A stretch of DNA of 64,000 nt from Burkholderiaceae bacterium (GTDB taxonomy: Bacteria; Pseudomonadota; Gammaproteobacteria; Burkholderiales; Burkholderiaceae_C). Below, one piece after another: positions 40,720 to 48,729 of this stretch (position 1 is its first letter; each line of letters starts with the position of its first letter). The stretch covers positions 50,205 to 114,204 of the forward strand of contig JAURWR010000040.1 in the NCBI GenBank assembly GCA_030654805.1, in the 5' to 3' direction. The notes beneath the pieces are model-generated. The model did no database searches. It had not been told where the DNA came from and was given only the letters and a program-made list of their open reading frames with translations. A program made the translations under genes and the position numbers.

Positions 40720-40881
40720 GGCCCCCCAGTCGCTGCGCTACCGCCTTGCAGGCCGCGCCGGGCCAGCGGCCCAGCTCCTCGCCAGGCACAAACAGTCCAC
40801 CGGACTGTTTGTGTCCGGGCTCGGCCCCCGAGGTGCGCCACCCATTGGCCCGGGAGACCCGTGCCTTGGGCGTTGCTTGAT
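40720..40881 (+). repeat. intergenic repeat copy 1 with embedded perfect hairpin
   Basis: The pilT-pilU spacer starts with GCCCCCCAGTCGCTGCGCT and ends with a 47-base stretch (40835-40881) that recurs after pilU with a single mismatch. Between these lies a perfect 12-bp stem CACAAACAGTCC / GGACTGTTTGTG (40787-40813) with an ACC loop. The unit is a dispersed intergenic element carrying a probable terminator. Confidence 0.75.
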
Positions 40882-40924
40882 GAGTGCACGCCTTGCTGCG
40901 CTTGTGCTTTTCTAAGGAAACACC

Positions 40925-42061
40925 ATGGAACGTGACCAGGCATCGAAATTCGTCAACGACCTGCTGCGACTGATGGTGTCGCGCAGCGGCTCAGACCTCT
41001 TCCTGACCTCCGATTTCCCGCCGGCCATCAAGGTCGACGGCAAGGTCACCAAGGTCTCGCCGCAGCCGCTGACCGGGCAGCACACGATCGCGCTGGCACG
41101 GGCGGTGATGAACGACAAGCAGTCCGCCGAGTTCGAGCGCACGAAGGAGTGCAACTTCGCGATCTCGCCGCAGGGCATCGGCCGATTCCGCGTCAATGCC
41201 TTCGTGCAGCAGGGCCACATCGGCATGGTGATGCGGACGATTCCGCAGACGCTGCCGACCATTGACGCACTGAATCTGCCCAAGGTGCTGAAGGACGTGG
41301 CCATGACCAAGCGCGGGCTGGTCATCTTCGTCGGAGCCACCGGTTCGGGCAAGAGCACCTCGCTGGCCGCGATGGTCGACTTCCGCAATGAGAACTCGTT
41401 CGGCCACATCATCACCATCGAGGACCCGGTCGAGTTCGTGCACCCGCACAAGAACTGCATCGTCACGCAGCGCGAGGTGGGCATCGACACCGACGGCTGG
41501 GAGCAGGCGCTGAAGAACACGCTGCGTCAGGCGCCGGACGTGATCCTGATGGGCGAGATCCGCGACCGCGAGACGATGGAGCACGCGGTGGCCTTTGCCG
41601 AAACCGGCCACCTGTGCATGGCCACGCTGCACGCCAACAGCGCCAACCAGGCGCTGGACCGCATCATCAATTTCTTCCCCGAAGAGCGCCGCGCACAGTT
41701 GCTGATGGACCTGTCGCTGAACCTCAAGGGCCTGGTGTCCCAGCGCCTGCTGCCGTGTCAAGAAGGCAAGGGCCGTGTCGCGGCGGTGGAGATCATGTTG
41801 AACTCCCCGTTGATTGCCGACCTGATCTTCAAGGGCGAAGTGGCCGAGATCAAGGAGATCATGAAGCGCTCGCGCGAGCACGGCATGCAGACCTTCGACC
41901 AAGCGCTGTTCGACCTGTACGAAAGCCGCGCGGTGACCTACGAGGACGCGATCCGCAATGCCGACTCTGTCAACGACCTTCGATTGCAGATCAAGCTGAA
42001 CAGCCAGCGCGCGCGCAACACCGATCTGGCGGCTGGCACCGAACACATGAGTATTGTCTGA
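40925..42061 (+). CDS. pilU: PilT/PilU-type type IV pilus ATPase PilU
   Basis: Accessory retraction ATPase working with PilT. The 378 residues begin MERDQASKFVNDLLRLMVS, followed by SGSDLFLTSDFPPAIKVDG; Walker A is GATGSGKSTSLAAM, the Asp box IEDPVEF, Walker B ILMGEIRD and the His box TGHLCMATLHANSANQAL. The longer C-terminus (MSIV end) and lack of AIRNLIRE distinguish it from PilT. It is preceded by a repeat copy and followed by the second copy, so its transcription may be separate from that of pilT. Confidence 0.96.
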   Translation: MERDQASKFVNDLLRLMVSRSGSDLFLTSDFPPAIKVDGKVTKVSPQPLTGQHTIALARAVMNDKQSAEFERTKECNFAISPQGIGRFRVNAFVQQGHIGMVMRTIPQTLPTIDALNLPKVLKDVAMTKRGLVIFVGATGSGKSTSLAAMVDFRNENSFGHIITIEDPVEFVHPHKNCIVTQREVGIDTDGWEQALKNTLRQAPDVILMGEIRDRETMEHAVAFAETGHLCMATLHANSANQALDRIINFFPEERRAQLLMDLSLNLKGLVSQRLLPCQEGKGRVAAVEIMLNSPLIADLIFKGEVAEIKEIMKRSREHGMQTFDQALFDLYESRAVTYEDAIRNADSVNDLRLQIKLNSQRARNTDLAAGTEHMSIV

Positions 42062-42142
42062 GCCCCCCAGTCGCTTGCGCTCCTGCCCCCAAGGGGCGCC
42101 ACCCATCGGCCCGGGAGACCCGTGCCTTGGGCGTTGCTTGAT
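42062..42142 (+). repeat. intergenic repeat copy 2, downstream of pilU
   Basis: GCCCCCCAGTCGCTTGCGCT... then the 47-base 3' part (42096-42142) matching 40835-40881 with one substitution. This copy lacks the CACAAACAGTCC hairpin insert of copy 1. It includes a short GC-rich palindrome (GCCCCCAAGGGGCGCC). Confidence 0.75.
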
Positions 42143-42184
42143 CGCAATAGGCACTGCTTAGTGGTGGGTCTGTAGGATTCGGGG

Positions 42185-43087
42185 ATGAGCATCCGAACCT
42201 ACGAGCCGATCTCCCCGCAGCGCGTCGCCTTTCTCGGCCTGGGCGTGATGGGCCATCCGATGGCCGGCCATCTGGCCCGTGCTGGGCACCACGTCACTGT
42301 CTACAACCGCACGCGGTCCAAGGCCGATGGGTGGGTCGCCGAGCATGGCGCCTTCAGCGCGACGGCCGCCTCGACGCCGCGTGACGCGGTGAGCGGCGCG
42401 ACGCTGGTGTTCGCCTGTGTCGGCAACGACGACGATTTGCGCTCGGTGGTGCTCGGCGAGCACGGCGCATTCGCCGGCATGGCGCCGGGTGCGGTGTTCA
42501 TCGACCACACCACGGCCTCGGCTGCCGTTGCGCGAGAACTTAGCGCTGCCGCTCTGCCGCTCGGCCTGCGTTTCATCGACGCGCCGGTGTCGGGGGGCAA
42601 CGTCGGTGCGATCAACGGTGCGTTGACGGTGATGTGTGGTGGCGATGCCGCCGCCTTTGCACGCATGCAGCCGGTGGCGCTGGCCTACTCGAAAGCCGTC
42701 ACGCTGCTCGGCGACAGCGGCGCCGGCCAGCTGGCGAAGATGGTCAACCAGATCGCGATCGCCGGGCTGGTTCAGGGCCTGGCCGAGGCCATCGCCTTCG
42801 GTGAGCAGGCGGGGCTCGACATGAAGGCCGTGCTCGGCGTCATCGGCAAGGGCGCTGCACAGAGCTGGCAGCTGGACAACCGCGGCCCGACGATGGTCGA
42901 CGGGAAGTTCGACTTCGGTTTCGCAGTCGACTGGATGCGCAAGGACCTGGGCCTGGTGCTGGAAGAGGCCAAGCAAAACGGCGCCCGGCTGCCGGTCACC
43001 GCGCTGGTCGATCAGTTCTATGCCGATGTCCAGGCCGCCGGCGGGCGGCGCTGGGACACCTCCAGCCTGATCACCCGGCTGCGTTGA
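42185..43087 (+). CDS. NAD(P)-dependent beta-hydroxyacid dehydrogenase (3-hydroxyisobutyrate dehydrogenase family)
   Basis: Oxidoreductase of the 3-hydroxyisobutyrate / tartronate-semialdehyde reductase family, 300 residues. The Rossmann start is VAFLGLGVMGHPMAGHLARAG, then the substrate-binding DAPVSGGNVGAINGALTVM and the catalytic-Lys region GAGQLAKMVNQI. The exact substrate among small hydroxyacids is unresolved. It is transcribed alone after pilU, with no metabolic neighbours that help. Confidence 0.9.
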   Translation: MSIRTYEPISPQRVAFLGLGVMGHPMAGHLARAGHHVTVYNRTRSKADGWVAEHGAFSATAASTPRDAVSGATLVFACVGNDDDLRSVVLGEHGAFAGMAPGAVFIDHTTASAAVARELSAAALPLGLRFIDAPVSGGNVGAINGALTVMCGGDAAAFARMQPVALAYSKAVTLLGDSGAGQLAKMVNQIAIAGLVQGLAEAIAFGEQAGLDMKAVLGVIGKGAAQSWQLDNRGPTMVDGKFDFGFAVDWMRKDLGLVLEEAKQNGARLPVTALVDQFYADVQAAGGRRWDTSSLITRLR

Positions 43088-43111
43088 TCGCCCGCCTTCG
43101 CGGGCTTCACG

Positions 43112-43741
43112 TCACTTCGAGGCGGGCGCGGTGGTGTTCAGATTGGCCAGCTCGTTCTCACTGATGATCTCGAACACTCGCACGACCTTTTGCACGCCGC
43201 TGACACCACGCGTGATTTCGGCGGCGCGCATGGCCTCGCGCTCGGTGACACGACCCATCAGGTAGACCGTTCCGCGCTCGGTGACGACCTTCACGGCCTG
43301 GGCGAGCACATCTTTTGAGTCGATCAGCGATGCCTTGACCTTGCCGGTCACGATGGCGTCGGTTCCGATGCTCGACGAAGGTAGCTCCTTCACGATGGCC
43401 AGCTCGTTGACGATCGAACGCACGTTCTCGACGCGCGATACCGTCTTTTCAATCAGCGCCCGGTCGGCATCGCTGGTCACCTCGCCGGTGATCAGCACCA
43501 GCCGGCTGTAACTGGTCACGCTGACCCGGCCGCGCGAGCCGATCGCTTCTGAGTTGCGACTGAGCGCCTTGAGTTCGATCGCCTCGTCCTCGAGCTGGGT
43601 GCCGGAGGTGCGCCGGTCGGTGTAGACCGCCGTGCCGCCGACCATCGCGCCGCCAAGCACCAGCGGGAAGCAGCCCGTCAACGTGGTCGACATGGTGACA
43701 GCTGCCAGCAGTGACAGGGCCAATTTGGACAATCGATTCAT
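43112..43741 (-). CDS. BON-domain outer-membrane lipoprotein (YraP/DolP-like)
   Basis: A 209-residue lipoprotein (signal peptide with lipobox STTLTGC). It carries two BON domains (about residues 60-125 and 135-200), e.g. GRVSVTSYSRLVLITGEV and GTVYLMGRVTEREAM, matching YraP/DolP, which keeps the outer membrane intact. It overlaps the DiaA-like gene by ATGA, in the conserved yraN-diaA-yraP order. Confidence 0.88.
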   Translation of the reverse strand: MNRLSKLALSLLAAVTMSTTLTGCFPLVLGGAMVGGTAVYTDRRTSGTQLEDEAIELKALSRNSEAIGSRGRVSVTSYSRLVLITGEVTSDADRALIEKTVSRVENVRSIVNELAIVKELPSSSIGTDAIVTGKVKASLIDSKDVLAQAVKVVTERGTVYLMGRVTEREAMRAAEITRGVSGVQKVVRVFEIISENELANLNTTAPASK

Positions 43742-44328
43742 TCTTGTTCTCCGAGTAACTGTTGGTCCACCGCATCGCAGAGGCAGTGCAGGGCGAGGCC
43801 GTGGACTTCCTGGATGCGTGCGGTGCGATCGTGGGGCACACAGATGTGCACGTCGGTGTCCGTGAGTAAGGCGCCGAGCTTGCCGCCGGCCCGGCCGGTC
43901 AGTGCCACGACGGTCATGTCCTTGGCGTGCGCGGCGGCCACGGCCGCCAGCACGTTGCCTGAATTGCCGCTGGTGCTGATGGCGATCAGCAAGTCGCCCG
44001 GGTTGCCCAGCGCCTGGACCTGCTTCGAATAGATCGAGTTGAAGTCGTAGTCGTTGCCGATCGCGGTGAGGATGGAGCTGTCGGTCGTCAGCGCCAGCGC
44101 CGCCAGGCCGGGACGCTCGCGCTCGAAACGGCCGACGAATTCGGCGGCGAAATGCTGGGCATCGCTGGCCGACCCACCGTTGCCGCACACCAGCACCTTG
44201 CCGCCGGCGGTGATGCAGCCGACGACCGCCTCGACTGCATCGGCAATCGGCTTGCTGAGCACTTCAGCCGCCGCATACTTCAGGTCGGCGCTGTCGAAAA
44301 ACTGTTGCTGGATGCGTTGTTCAATCAT
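43738..44328 (-). CDS. diaA: SIS-domain protein, DiaA/phosphoheptose isomerase-like
   Basis: A 196-residue SIS-domain protein with VLVCGNGGSASDAQHFAAEF (sugar-phosphate/ligand binding) and ISTSGNSGNVLAAVAAA. The relatives are GmhA, the phosphoheptose isomerase, and DiaA, which binds DnaA and stimulates initiation. The yraN-diaA-yraP context favours DiaA. ATG 44328 is chosen as it begins MIEQRIQQQFFDSADLK, the usual DiaA start; the track start is 9 codons earlier. Confidence 0.8.
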   Translation of the reverse strand: MIEQRIQQQFFDSADLKYAAAEVLSKPIADAVEAVVGCITAGGKVLVCGNGGSASDAQHFAAEFVGRFERERPGLAALALTTDSSILTAIGNDYDFNSIYSKQVQALGNPGDLLIAISTSGNSGNVLAAVAAAHAKDMTVVALTGRAGGKLGALLTDTDVHICVPHDRTARIQEVHGLALHCLCDAVDQQLLGEQE

Positions 44329-44407
44329 GGTTGATTGATCATAAGACGGCATCATGAAGCGCAGGTTCCGTGCAAATCGTCACCGAGCGTGACCAGCATG
44401 CCTCTGT

Positions 44408-44782
44408 TCAACCCGCGTCGAAAGCACCGCGCAACCACTCGATGCGATCGCCCTCGATCGCCACCACGTCGAACCGGCAGGCCGGCGGGGACGCCCAGGC
44501 GCGCAGAAAGCACTGCGCCGTGAAGATCAAGCTGCGCTGCTTGGTTGCGCTGACGCTGGCGGCCGCCCCGCCGTACCCAGCGGTCTTGCGAGCTTTCACC
44601 TCGACGAAGACCAGCGTGCCGTCGCGGTCGCGCAGGATCAGATCGATTTCGCCGCCCCGGGCGTGCGGTCCGGCTGCGACCCGATAATTGCGTTGCACGA
44701 GCGTGAGCCCGTGGGCCAGCAGATGCGCCAGTGCGCGGGCCTCGCCTCCATCTCCCACCGCCTTCGTCGTGACCACACCCAT
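44408..44782 (-). CDS. yraN: UPF0102 (YraN-like) endonuclease-fold protein
   Basis: A 124-residue protein of the YraN family, with a restriction-endonuclease-like core: GDGGEARALAHLLAHGL, then RGGEIDLILRDRDGTLVFVEVKARK (E-I-D...E-V-K catalytic-type residues). Function in cells is not well defined. ATG 44782 is preferred. It is divergent from rsmI, and their predicted 5' ends overlap (rsmI GTG 44769). It is linked to diaA and yraP downstream. Confidence 0.88.
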   Translation of the reverse strand: MGVVTTKAVGDGGEARALAHLLAHGLTLVQRNYRVAAGPHARGGEIDLILRDRDGTLVFVEVKARKTAGYGGAAASVSATKQRSLIFTAQCFLRAWASPPACRFDVVAIEGDRIEWLRGAFDAG

Positions 44783-45680
44783 CGCCCCTTTGTTGCTCCA
44801 GGCTGCGGCCGCCGCGGCCGGCAGCCAGCAGTATCCCGCCGGTGCGTTGTACGTGGTCGCGACACCGATCGGCAACCTTGCCGATCTGACGTTGCGAGCG
44901 ATCCATGTGTTGTCGCTGGTCGATGCGGTGGCCTGTGAGGACACCCGGCACACGGCTCCACTGTTGCGCCACCTGGGGCTGGACAAGCCGCTGCTTGCGG
45001 TTCATCAGCACAACGAGCAGTCGTCGGCCGGCGATGTCATTGCGCGGCTGGCCCGCGGCGAGCGGGTCGCATATGTCAGCGATGCGGGGACGCCGGCCAT
45101 CAGCGATCCGGGGGCTGTGCTGGTGGCGGCCGTTGCGGTCTCGGGACGCCCTGTCGTGGCGGTGCCGGGCGCCAGCAGTGCCGTCACGGCGGTCAGTGTG
45201 GCGGGCGACACCGTCGGCAGCGGGTTTCTATTCATCGGCTTCCTGCCGACCAAGGGAAATGAGCGCGCGCTCGCACTGAAGACGCTCGCGGCTGCCAGCG
45301 AGACCCAGGTGTTGTTCGAGGCGCCCCACCGCATCGAGGCGCTTGCGGAGGGCCTGGCCGAAGCGTGCGGTGGGCGTGCCGTGACGCTTTGCCGCGAACT
45401 GACCAAGCAGTTCGAGACCGTGGCGACGCTGCCGGCCTCGGCGCTGCCCGGTTGGTTGGCCACCGACCCGAACCGGCTGCGCGGCGAGTTCGTGCTGGTG
45501 CTGCACGCGGTCGCGCCCAGCGAGTCGGCCGACGAAGCGGCTCGGCATGACATCGTGTTGCGCACCCTGTTGGCCGAACTGCCGCTGAAGCAGGCGGTGT
45601 CGCTGGCCGCCGCGCTGAGCGGTGCGCCACGCAATGCGCTGTACGCGCGGGCCCTGGCGTTGAAAGACGCATCTGCATGA
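44769..45680 (+). CDS. rsmI: 16S rRNA (cytidine(1402)-2'-O)-methyltransferase
   Basis: Methylates C1402 in the 30S P-site with SAM. The 303 residues contain LYVVATPIGNLADLTLRA, CEDTRHTAPLL, SDAGTPAISDPG and VPGASSAVTAVSVAG. The track ORF begins at 44688 inside yraN antisense; GTG 44769 is the most likely start and gives a 20-30 residue leader before the conserved LYVV, as in E. coli. The divergent pair rsmI/yraN is conserved. A TTG nearer the conserved LYVV is an alternative. Confidence 0.92.
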   Translation: MTTPIAPLLLQAAAAAAGSQQYPAGALYVVATPIGNLADLTLRAIHVLSLVDAVACEDTRHTAPLLRHLGLDKPLLAVHQHNEQSSAGDVIARLARGERVAYVSDAGTPAISDPGAVLVAAVAVSGRPVVAVPGASSAVTAVSVAGDTVGSGFLFIGFLPTKGNERALALKTLAAASETQVLFEAPHRIEALAEGLAEACGGRAVTLCRELTKQFETVATLPASALPGWLATDPNRLRGEFVLVLHAVAPSESADEAARHDIVLRTLLAELPLKQAVSLAAALSGAPRNALYARALALKDASA

Positions 45681-45682
45681 CT

Positions 45683-45775
45683 CCCTCTCCCTCTGGGAGA
45701 GGGCAGGGGTGAGGGCGCTGGCCTGAGGGAGAGGCCTATTTCCCCGCCGCTGCCCCTCACCCCAACCCTCTCCCC
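45683..45775. repeat. inverted-repeat intergenic element (CCCTCTCCC / GGGTGAGGG type)
   Basis: GGGAGAGGGCAGGGGTGAGGG (45697-45716 region) reappears as CCCCTCACCCCAACCCTCTCCCC (45754-45775) in the opposite sense, with a central spacer. The two arms can fold into a long stem in RNA. This is the widespread proteobacterial CCCTCACCCC-AACCCTCTCCC sort of dispersed element, between rsmI and tldD. Confidence 0.65.
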
Positions 45776-45862
45776 AAAGGTGCGAGGGCGTCCGTCGCTT
45801 GCCCCTTGAAACCACCTGTGATGCCCCACTTCTACAATCGTTTGAGCTTTGAAAGACCACCG

Positions 45863-47338
45863 ATGATTTCGCGCGAACCCACCATCGAACGCCTGGGCAT
45901 TGCTCAGGCGTTGCTGATCGAGCCCTTCGGTCTGTCCGAAGCGGCGCTGACTCGCGCCCTGCAGGCCATCGCCACGCACCGCATCGACGACGCCGACCTG
46001 TACTTCCAATACACCCGCAGCGAGGGCTGGAGCCTGGAAGAAGGCATCGTCAAGAGCGGCAGCTTCGGGATCGACCAGGGCGTCGGCGTGCGCGCCGTGG
46101 CCGGCGAGAAAACGGCATTTGCCTACTCGGACGACATCTCCGAAGCGGCGCTGATGGATGCTGCGCAGACCGTGCGCACGATCGCCGCAGCGGGTCAGAG
46201 CCGGCGGGTGAAGATCGACACGGCGCGCAAGGTCGCTGGCAGCCGCGTGCTGTACGCACCGATGGACCCGATCGCGTCGCTCGACAGCACGCAGAAGGTG
46301 GCCTTGCTGGAGCGCGTGGAAAAGCTGGCCCGCGCGAAGGACCCGCGCATCAAGCAGGTGATGGCGAGCATCGCCGGCGAGTACGACGTGGTGCTGGTCG
46401 CCCGTGCCGACGGCACCCGAGCGGCCGACGTGCGGCCGCTGGTGCGCCTGAGCGTGACGGTCATCGCCGAGCAGACGCTCAAAGGTGAAGTGCGTCGCGA
46501 GACCGGCAGCAGCGGGGGTGGTGGCCGTTTCGGTTACGGCTACTTTGACGCCGCCGTGATCGAAAGCTACGTGAACGATGCCGTCAACGCGGCGCTCACC
46601 AACCTCGAATCCCGGCCGGCGAAGGCGGGCGAGATGAGCGTCGTGCTGGGGTCCGGCTGGCCGGGCGTGCTGCTGCACGAAGCCATCGGCCACGGACTCG
46701 AGGGCGACTTCAACCGCAAGGGATCGAGCGCGTTCAGCGGTCTGATCGGCCAGCGTGTTGCCGCCAAGGGTGTCACCGTGCTCGACGATGGCACGCTGCC
46801 CGACCGGCGCGGCTCGCTGAACATCGACGACGAGGGCAACCCCAGCCAGCGCAACGTTCTGATCGAGGATGGCATCCTGAAGGGCTACCTTCAGGACTCG
46901 ATGAACGCACGGCTGATGGGCGTCAAGCCGACAGGCAACGGCCGCCGTGAAAGCTACGCTGCGGTGCCGATGCCGCGCATGACCAACACCTACATGCTCA
47001 GTGGCGACAAGACGAAAGAGGAAATCATCGCCGGGCTGAAGCGCGGCTTGTATGCGTCCAACTTCGGCGGCGGGCAGGTCGACATCACGAGCGGCAAGTT
47101 CGTTTTCTCGGCCAGCGAGGCGTTCTGGGTCGAGAACGGCAAGATCCAGTACCCGGTGAAGGGCGCCACCATCATCGGCAACGGCCCGGACGCGCTGACC
47201 CGCGTCAGCATGATCGGCAACGACATGAAGCTCGACACCGGTGTCGGCACCTGCGGCAAGGAAGGTCAGAGCGTGCCGGTGGGCGTGGGCCAGCCGACGT
47301 TGCGCATCGATCGACTGACGGTTGGCGGCACCGCCTGA
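45863..47338 (+). CDS. tldD: metalloprotease TldD
   Basis: With PmbA/TldE, forms a heterodimeric zinc protease that processes small peptides such as microcins and unfolded proteins. The 491 residues contain the catalytic HEAIGHGLEGD (HExxH) in the middle, the N-terminal domain SGSFGIDQGVGVRAVAGEKTAFAYSDD and the C-terminal GTCGKEGQSVPVGVGQPTLRI. The ATG 45863 frame begins MISREPTIERLG. The pmbA partner is not in this window. The gene ends 38 bases before the aromatic leader peptide. Confidence 0.95.
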   Translation: MISREPTIERLGIAQALLIEPFGLSEAALTRALQAIATHRIDDADLYFQYTRSEGWSLEEGIVKSGSFGIDQGVGVRAVAGEKTAFAYSDDISEAALMDAAQTVRTIAAAGQSRRVKIDTARKVAGSRVLYAPMDPIASLDSTQKVALLERVEKLARAKDPRIKQVMASIAGEYDVVLVARADGTRAADVRPLVRLSVTVIAEQTLKGEVRRETGSSGGGGRFGYGYFDAAVIESYVNDAVNAALTNLESRPAKAGEMSVVLGSGWPGVLLHEAIGHGLEGDFNRKGSSAFSGLIGQRVAAKGVTVLDDGTLPDRRGSLNIDDEGNPSQRNVLIEDGILKGYLQDSMNARLMGVKPTGNGRRESYAAVPMPRMTNTYMLSGDKTKEEIIAGLKRGLYASNFGGGQVDITSGKFVFSASEAFWVENGKIQYPVKGATIIGNGPDALTRVSMIGNDMKLDTGVGTCGKEGQSVPVGVGQPTLRIDRLTVGGTA

Positions 47339-47363
47339 GAAGCGACACCAGGCCTGCGTGGTA

Positions 47364-47379
47364 CATTGCTTCGGCAATG
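47364..47379 (+). promoter_or_regulatory. UUCG-tetraloop hairpin over the leader-peptide start codon
   Basis: CATTGC and GCAATG pair with a TTCG loop, and the right arm ends in the leader ATG. No Shine-Dalgarno precedes the ATG. A TACATT element at 47362-47367 could instead be a -10 box, which would put the transcript start almost at the ATG; in that case the hairpin would not form in the mRNA. Confidence 0.4.
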
Positions 47380-47448
47380 AAGCACGCTTTCGGTTTCTTC
47401 TACTTCTGGTTCTCAAACCGCACCGGCGGACGAGAGGCTAGCGCGTAG
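47377..47448 (+). CDS. phenylalanine-rich leader peptide of the DAHP synthase operon
   Basis: A 23-codon frame (ATG to TAG) that opens MKHAFGFFYFWFSN: five Phe, one Tyr and one Trp within eight consecutive codons. It resembles the pheA and pheS leaders of enterobacteria in sequence style. It is followed by a terminator (47477-47507) and then the DAHP synthase gene. A ribosome stalled on the Phe codons would leave 47423-47429 (CCGGCGG) free to pair with 47479-47485 (CCGCCGG), the left arm of the terminator. A ribosome reaching the stop codon would cover it and allow termination. Too short for the ORF track. Confidence 0.85.
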   Translation: MKHAFGFFYFWFSNRTGGREASA

Positions 47449-47476
47449 ACAGACCGAAACGCAGACCGAATCTCGA

Positions 47477-47507
47477 AACCGCCGGGCACCCCCCGGCGGT
47501 TTTTTTT
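47477..47507 (+). terminator. attenuator terminator upstream of aroG
   Basis: Stem AACCGCCGGG / CCCGGCGGTT (10 bp) with a 5-base CACCC-type loop, followed directly by a run of T (47500-47507). It lies after the leader peptide and before the DAHP synthase gene, so it is an intrinsic attenuator. The upstream segment 47423-47429 can form a competing antiterminator with 47479-47485. Confidence 0.88.
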
Positions 47508-47567
47508 CGACCATGCAGGCTTCCTCGATCACGAGACAACCCATCCACCCGAACCCTGGAGCTCATC

Positions 47568-48683
47568 ATGCCCAACCAGAACGCCGCCACCGAAGGACGT
47601 CACGCACTCAGTGAAAGGACCAGCCAGACCGACGACGAACGCATCCGCGACGTCACCCCGCTGCCGCCACCCGAGCACCTGATTCGCTTCTTCCCGATCC
47701 GCGGGACTGCGATCGAGGCGCTGGTGGGCGAAACCCGCAAGCGCATCCGCCGCATCATGTCGGGCCAGGACGATCGGCTGCTGGTGATCGTCGGGCCGTG
47801 CTCGATCCACGACCCGGCGGCAGCGATCGAGTACGCACGCAAGCTGAAAGAGCAGCGCGACCGCCATGCCGACACGCTCGAAGTCGTGATGCGTGTTTAC
47901 TTCGAGAAGCCGCGCACGACCGTGGGCTGGAAGGGCCTGATCAACGATCCGTACCTGGACGAGAGCTACCGCATCGACGAGGGTCTGCGCATGGCCCGCC
48001 AGTTGCTGGTCGAGATCAATCGCCTCGGCGTGCCTGCGGGCAGCGAGTTCCTCGACACCATCAGCCCGCAGTACATCGGTGACCTGATCAGCTGGGGCGC
48101 GATCGGCGCCCGCACGACCGAGAGCCAGGTGCATCGCGAGCTGTCGTCGGGGCTTTCAGCGCCGATCGGCTTCAAGAACGGCACCGACGGCAACATCCGC
48201 ATTGCCACCGATGCGATCCAGGCGGCCGCCCGTCCGCACCACTTCCTGAGCGTGCACAAGAACGGTCAGGTCGCGATCGTCGAGACCACCGGCAACCCTG
48301 ATTGCCACCTGATCCTGCGCGGCGGCAAGGAGCCCAACTACGACGCGGCGCATGTCGCGGCGGCTTGCAAGGACCTGGCGGCCGCCAAGCTGCCGGCGAC
48401 GCTGATGGTCGACTGCTCGCACGCCAACAGCAGCAAGCAGCACGAGAAGCAGAACGACGTGGCCCGCGACATCGCGGCGCAACTGGCGGGCGGCAGCCGA
48501 AGCATTTTCGGCGTGATGGTCGAGAGCCACCTGAACCCCGGTGCGCAGAAGTTCAGCCCGGGCAAGGACGACCCGGCCAAGCTCGCGCATGGGCAGAGCA
48601 TCACCGACGCCTGCATCGGCTGGAACGACACGCTGACGGTGCTCGATACGCTGAGCAGCGCGATCAAGGCTCGCCGCCGCTGA
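47568..48683 (+). CDS. aroG: 3-deoxy-D-arabino-heptulosonate 7-phosphate synthase, class I
   Basis: First step of the shikimate pathway: joins phosphoenolpyruvate and erythrose 4-phosphate. The 371 residues fit the AroG/F/H class, with VIVGPCSIHDPAAAIEYA, the active-site region KPRTTVGWKGLINDP, GFKNGTDGNI, and the DCSHANSSKQ metal-site motif. ATG 47568 has a GGAG site nearby. Which aromatic amino acid inhibits the enzyme was not resolved. The upstream leader is Phe-dominated, which suggests control through charged Phe-tRNA. Confidence 0.96.
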   Translation: MPNQNAATEGRHALSERTSQTDDERIRDVTPLPPPEHLIRFFPIRGTAIEALVGETRKRIRRIMSGQDDRLLVIVGPCSIHDPAAAIEYARKLKEQRDRHADTLEVVMRVYFEKPRTTVGWKGLINDPYLDESYRIDEGLRMARQLLVEINRLGVPAGSEFLDTISPQYIGDLISWGAIGARTTESQVHRELSSGLSAPIGFKNGTDGNIRIATDAIQAAARPHHFLSVHKNGQVAIVETTGNPDCHLILRGGKEPNYDAAHVAAACKDLAAAKLPATLMVDCSHANSSKQHEKQNDVARDIAAQLAGGSRSIFGVMVESHLNPGAQKFSPGKDDPAKLAHGQSITDACIGWNDTLTVLDTLSSAIKARRR

Positions 48684-48694
48684 GCTGGCGAAGC

Positions 48695-48729
48695 AGGACG
48701 CCGCCGGGGTTACTCGGCGGCGGCGTCCT
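48695..48729. terminator. convergent hairpin between aroG and the cobalamin adenosyltransferase gene
   Basis: AGGACGCCGCCG (48695-48706) pairs with CGGCGGCGTCCT (48718-48729), a 12-bp GC-rich stem. Its right arm is in the last codons of the minus-strand gene. No T-run follows on either strand. Confidence 0.55.

Noticed and set aside
39795-40789. 352-residue minus-strand ORF over pilT
   Set aside because: Antisense of PilT; low-complexity His/Arg/Gln pattern typical of shadows.
45005-47416. 803-residue minus-strand ORF over rsmI and tldD
   Set aside because: It spans two well-supported genes and an intergenic repeat, with no coherent motifs.
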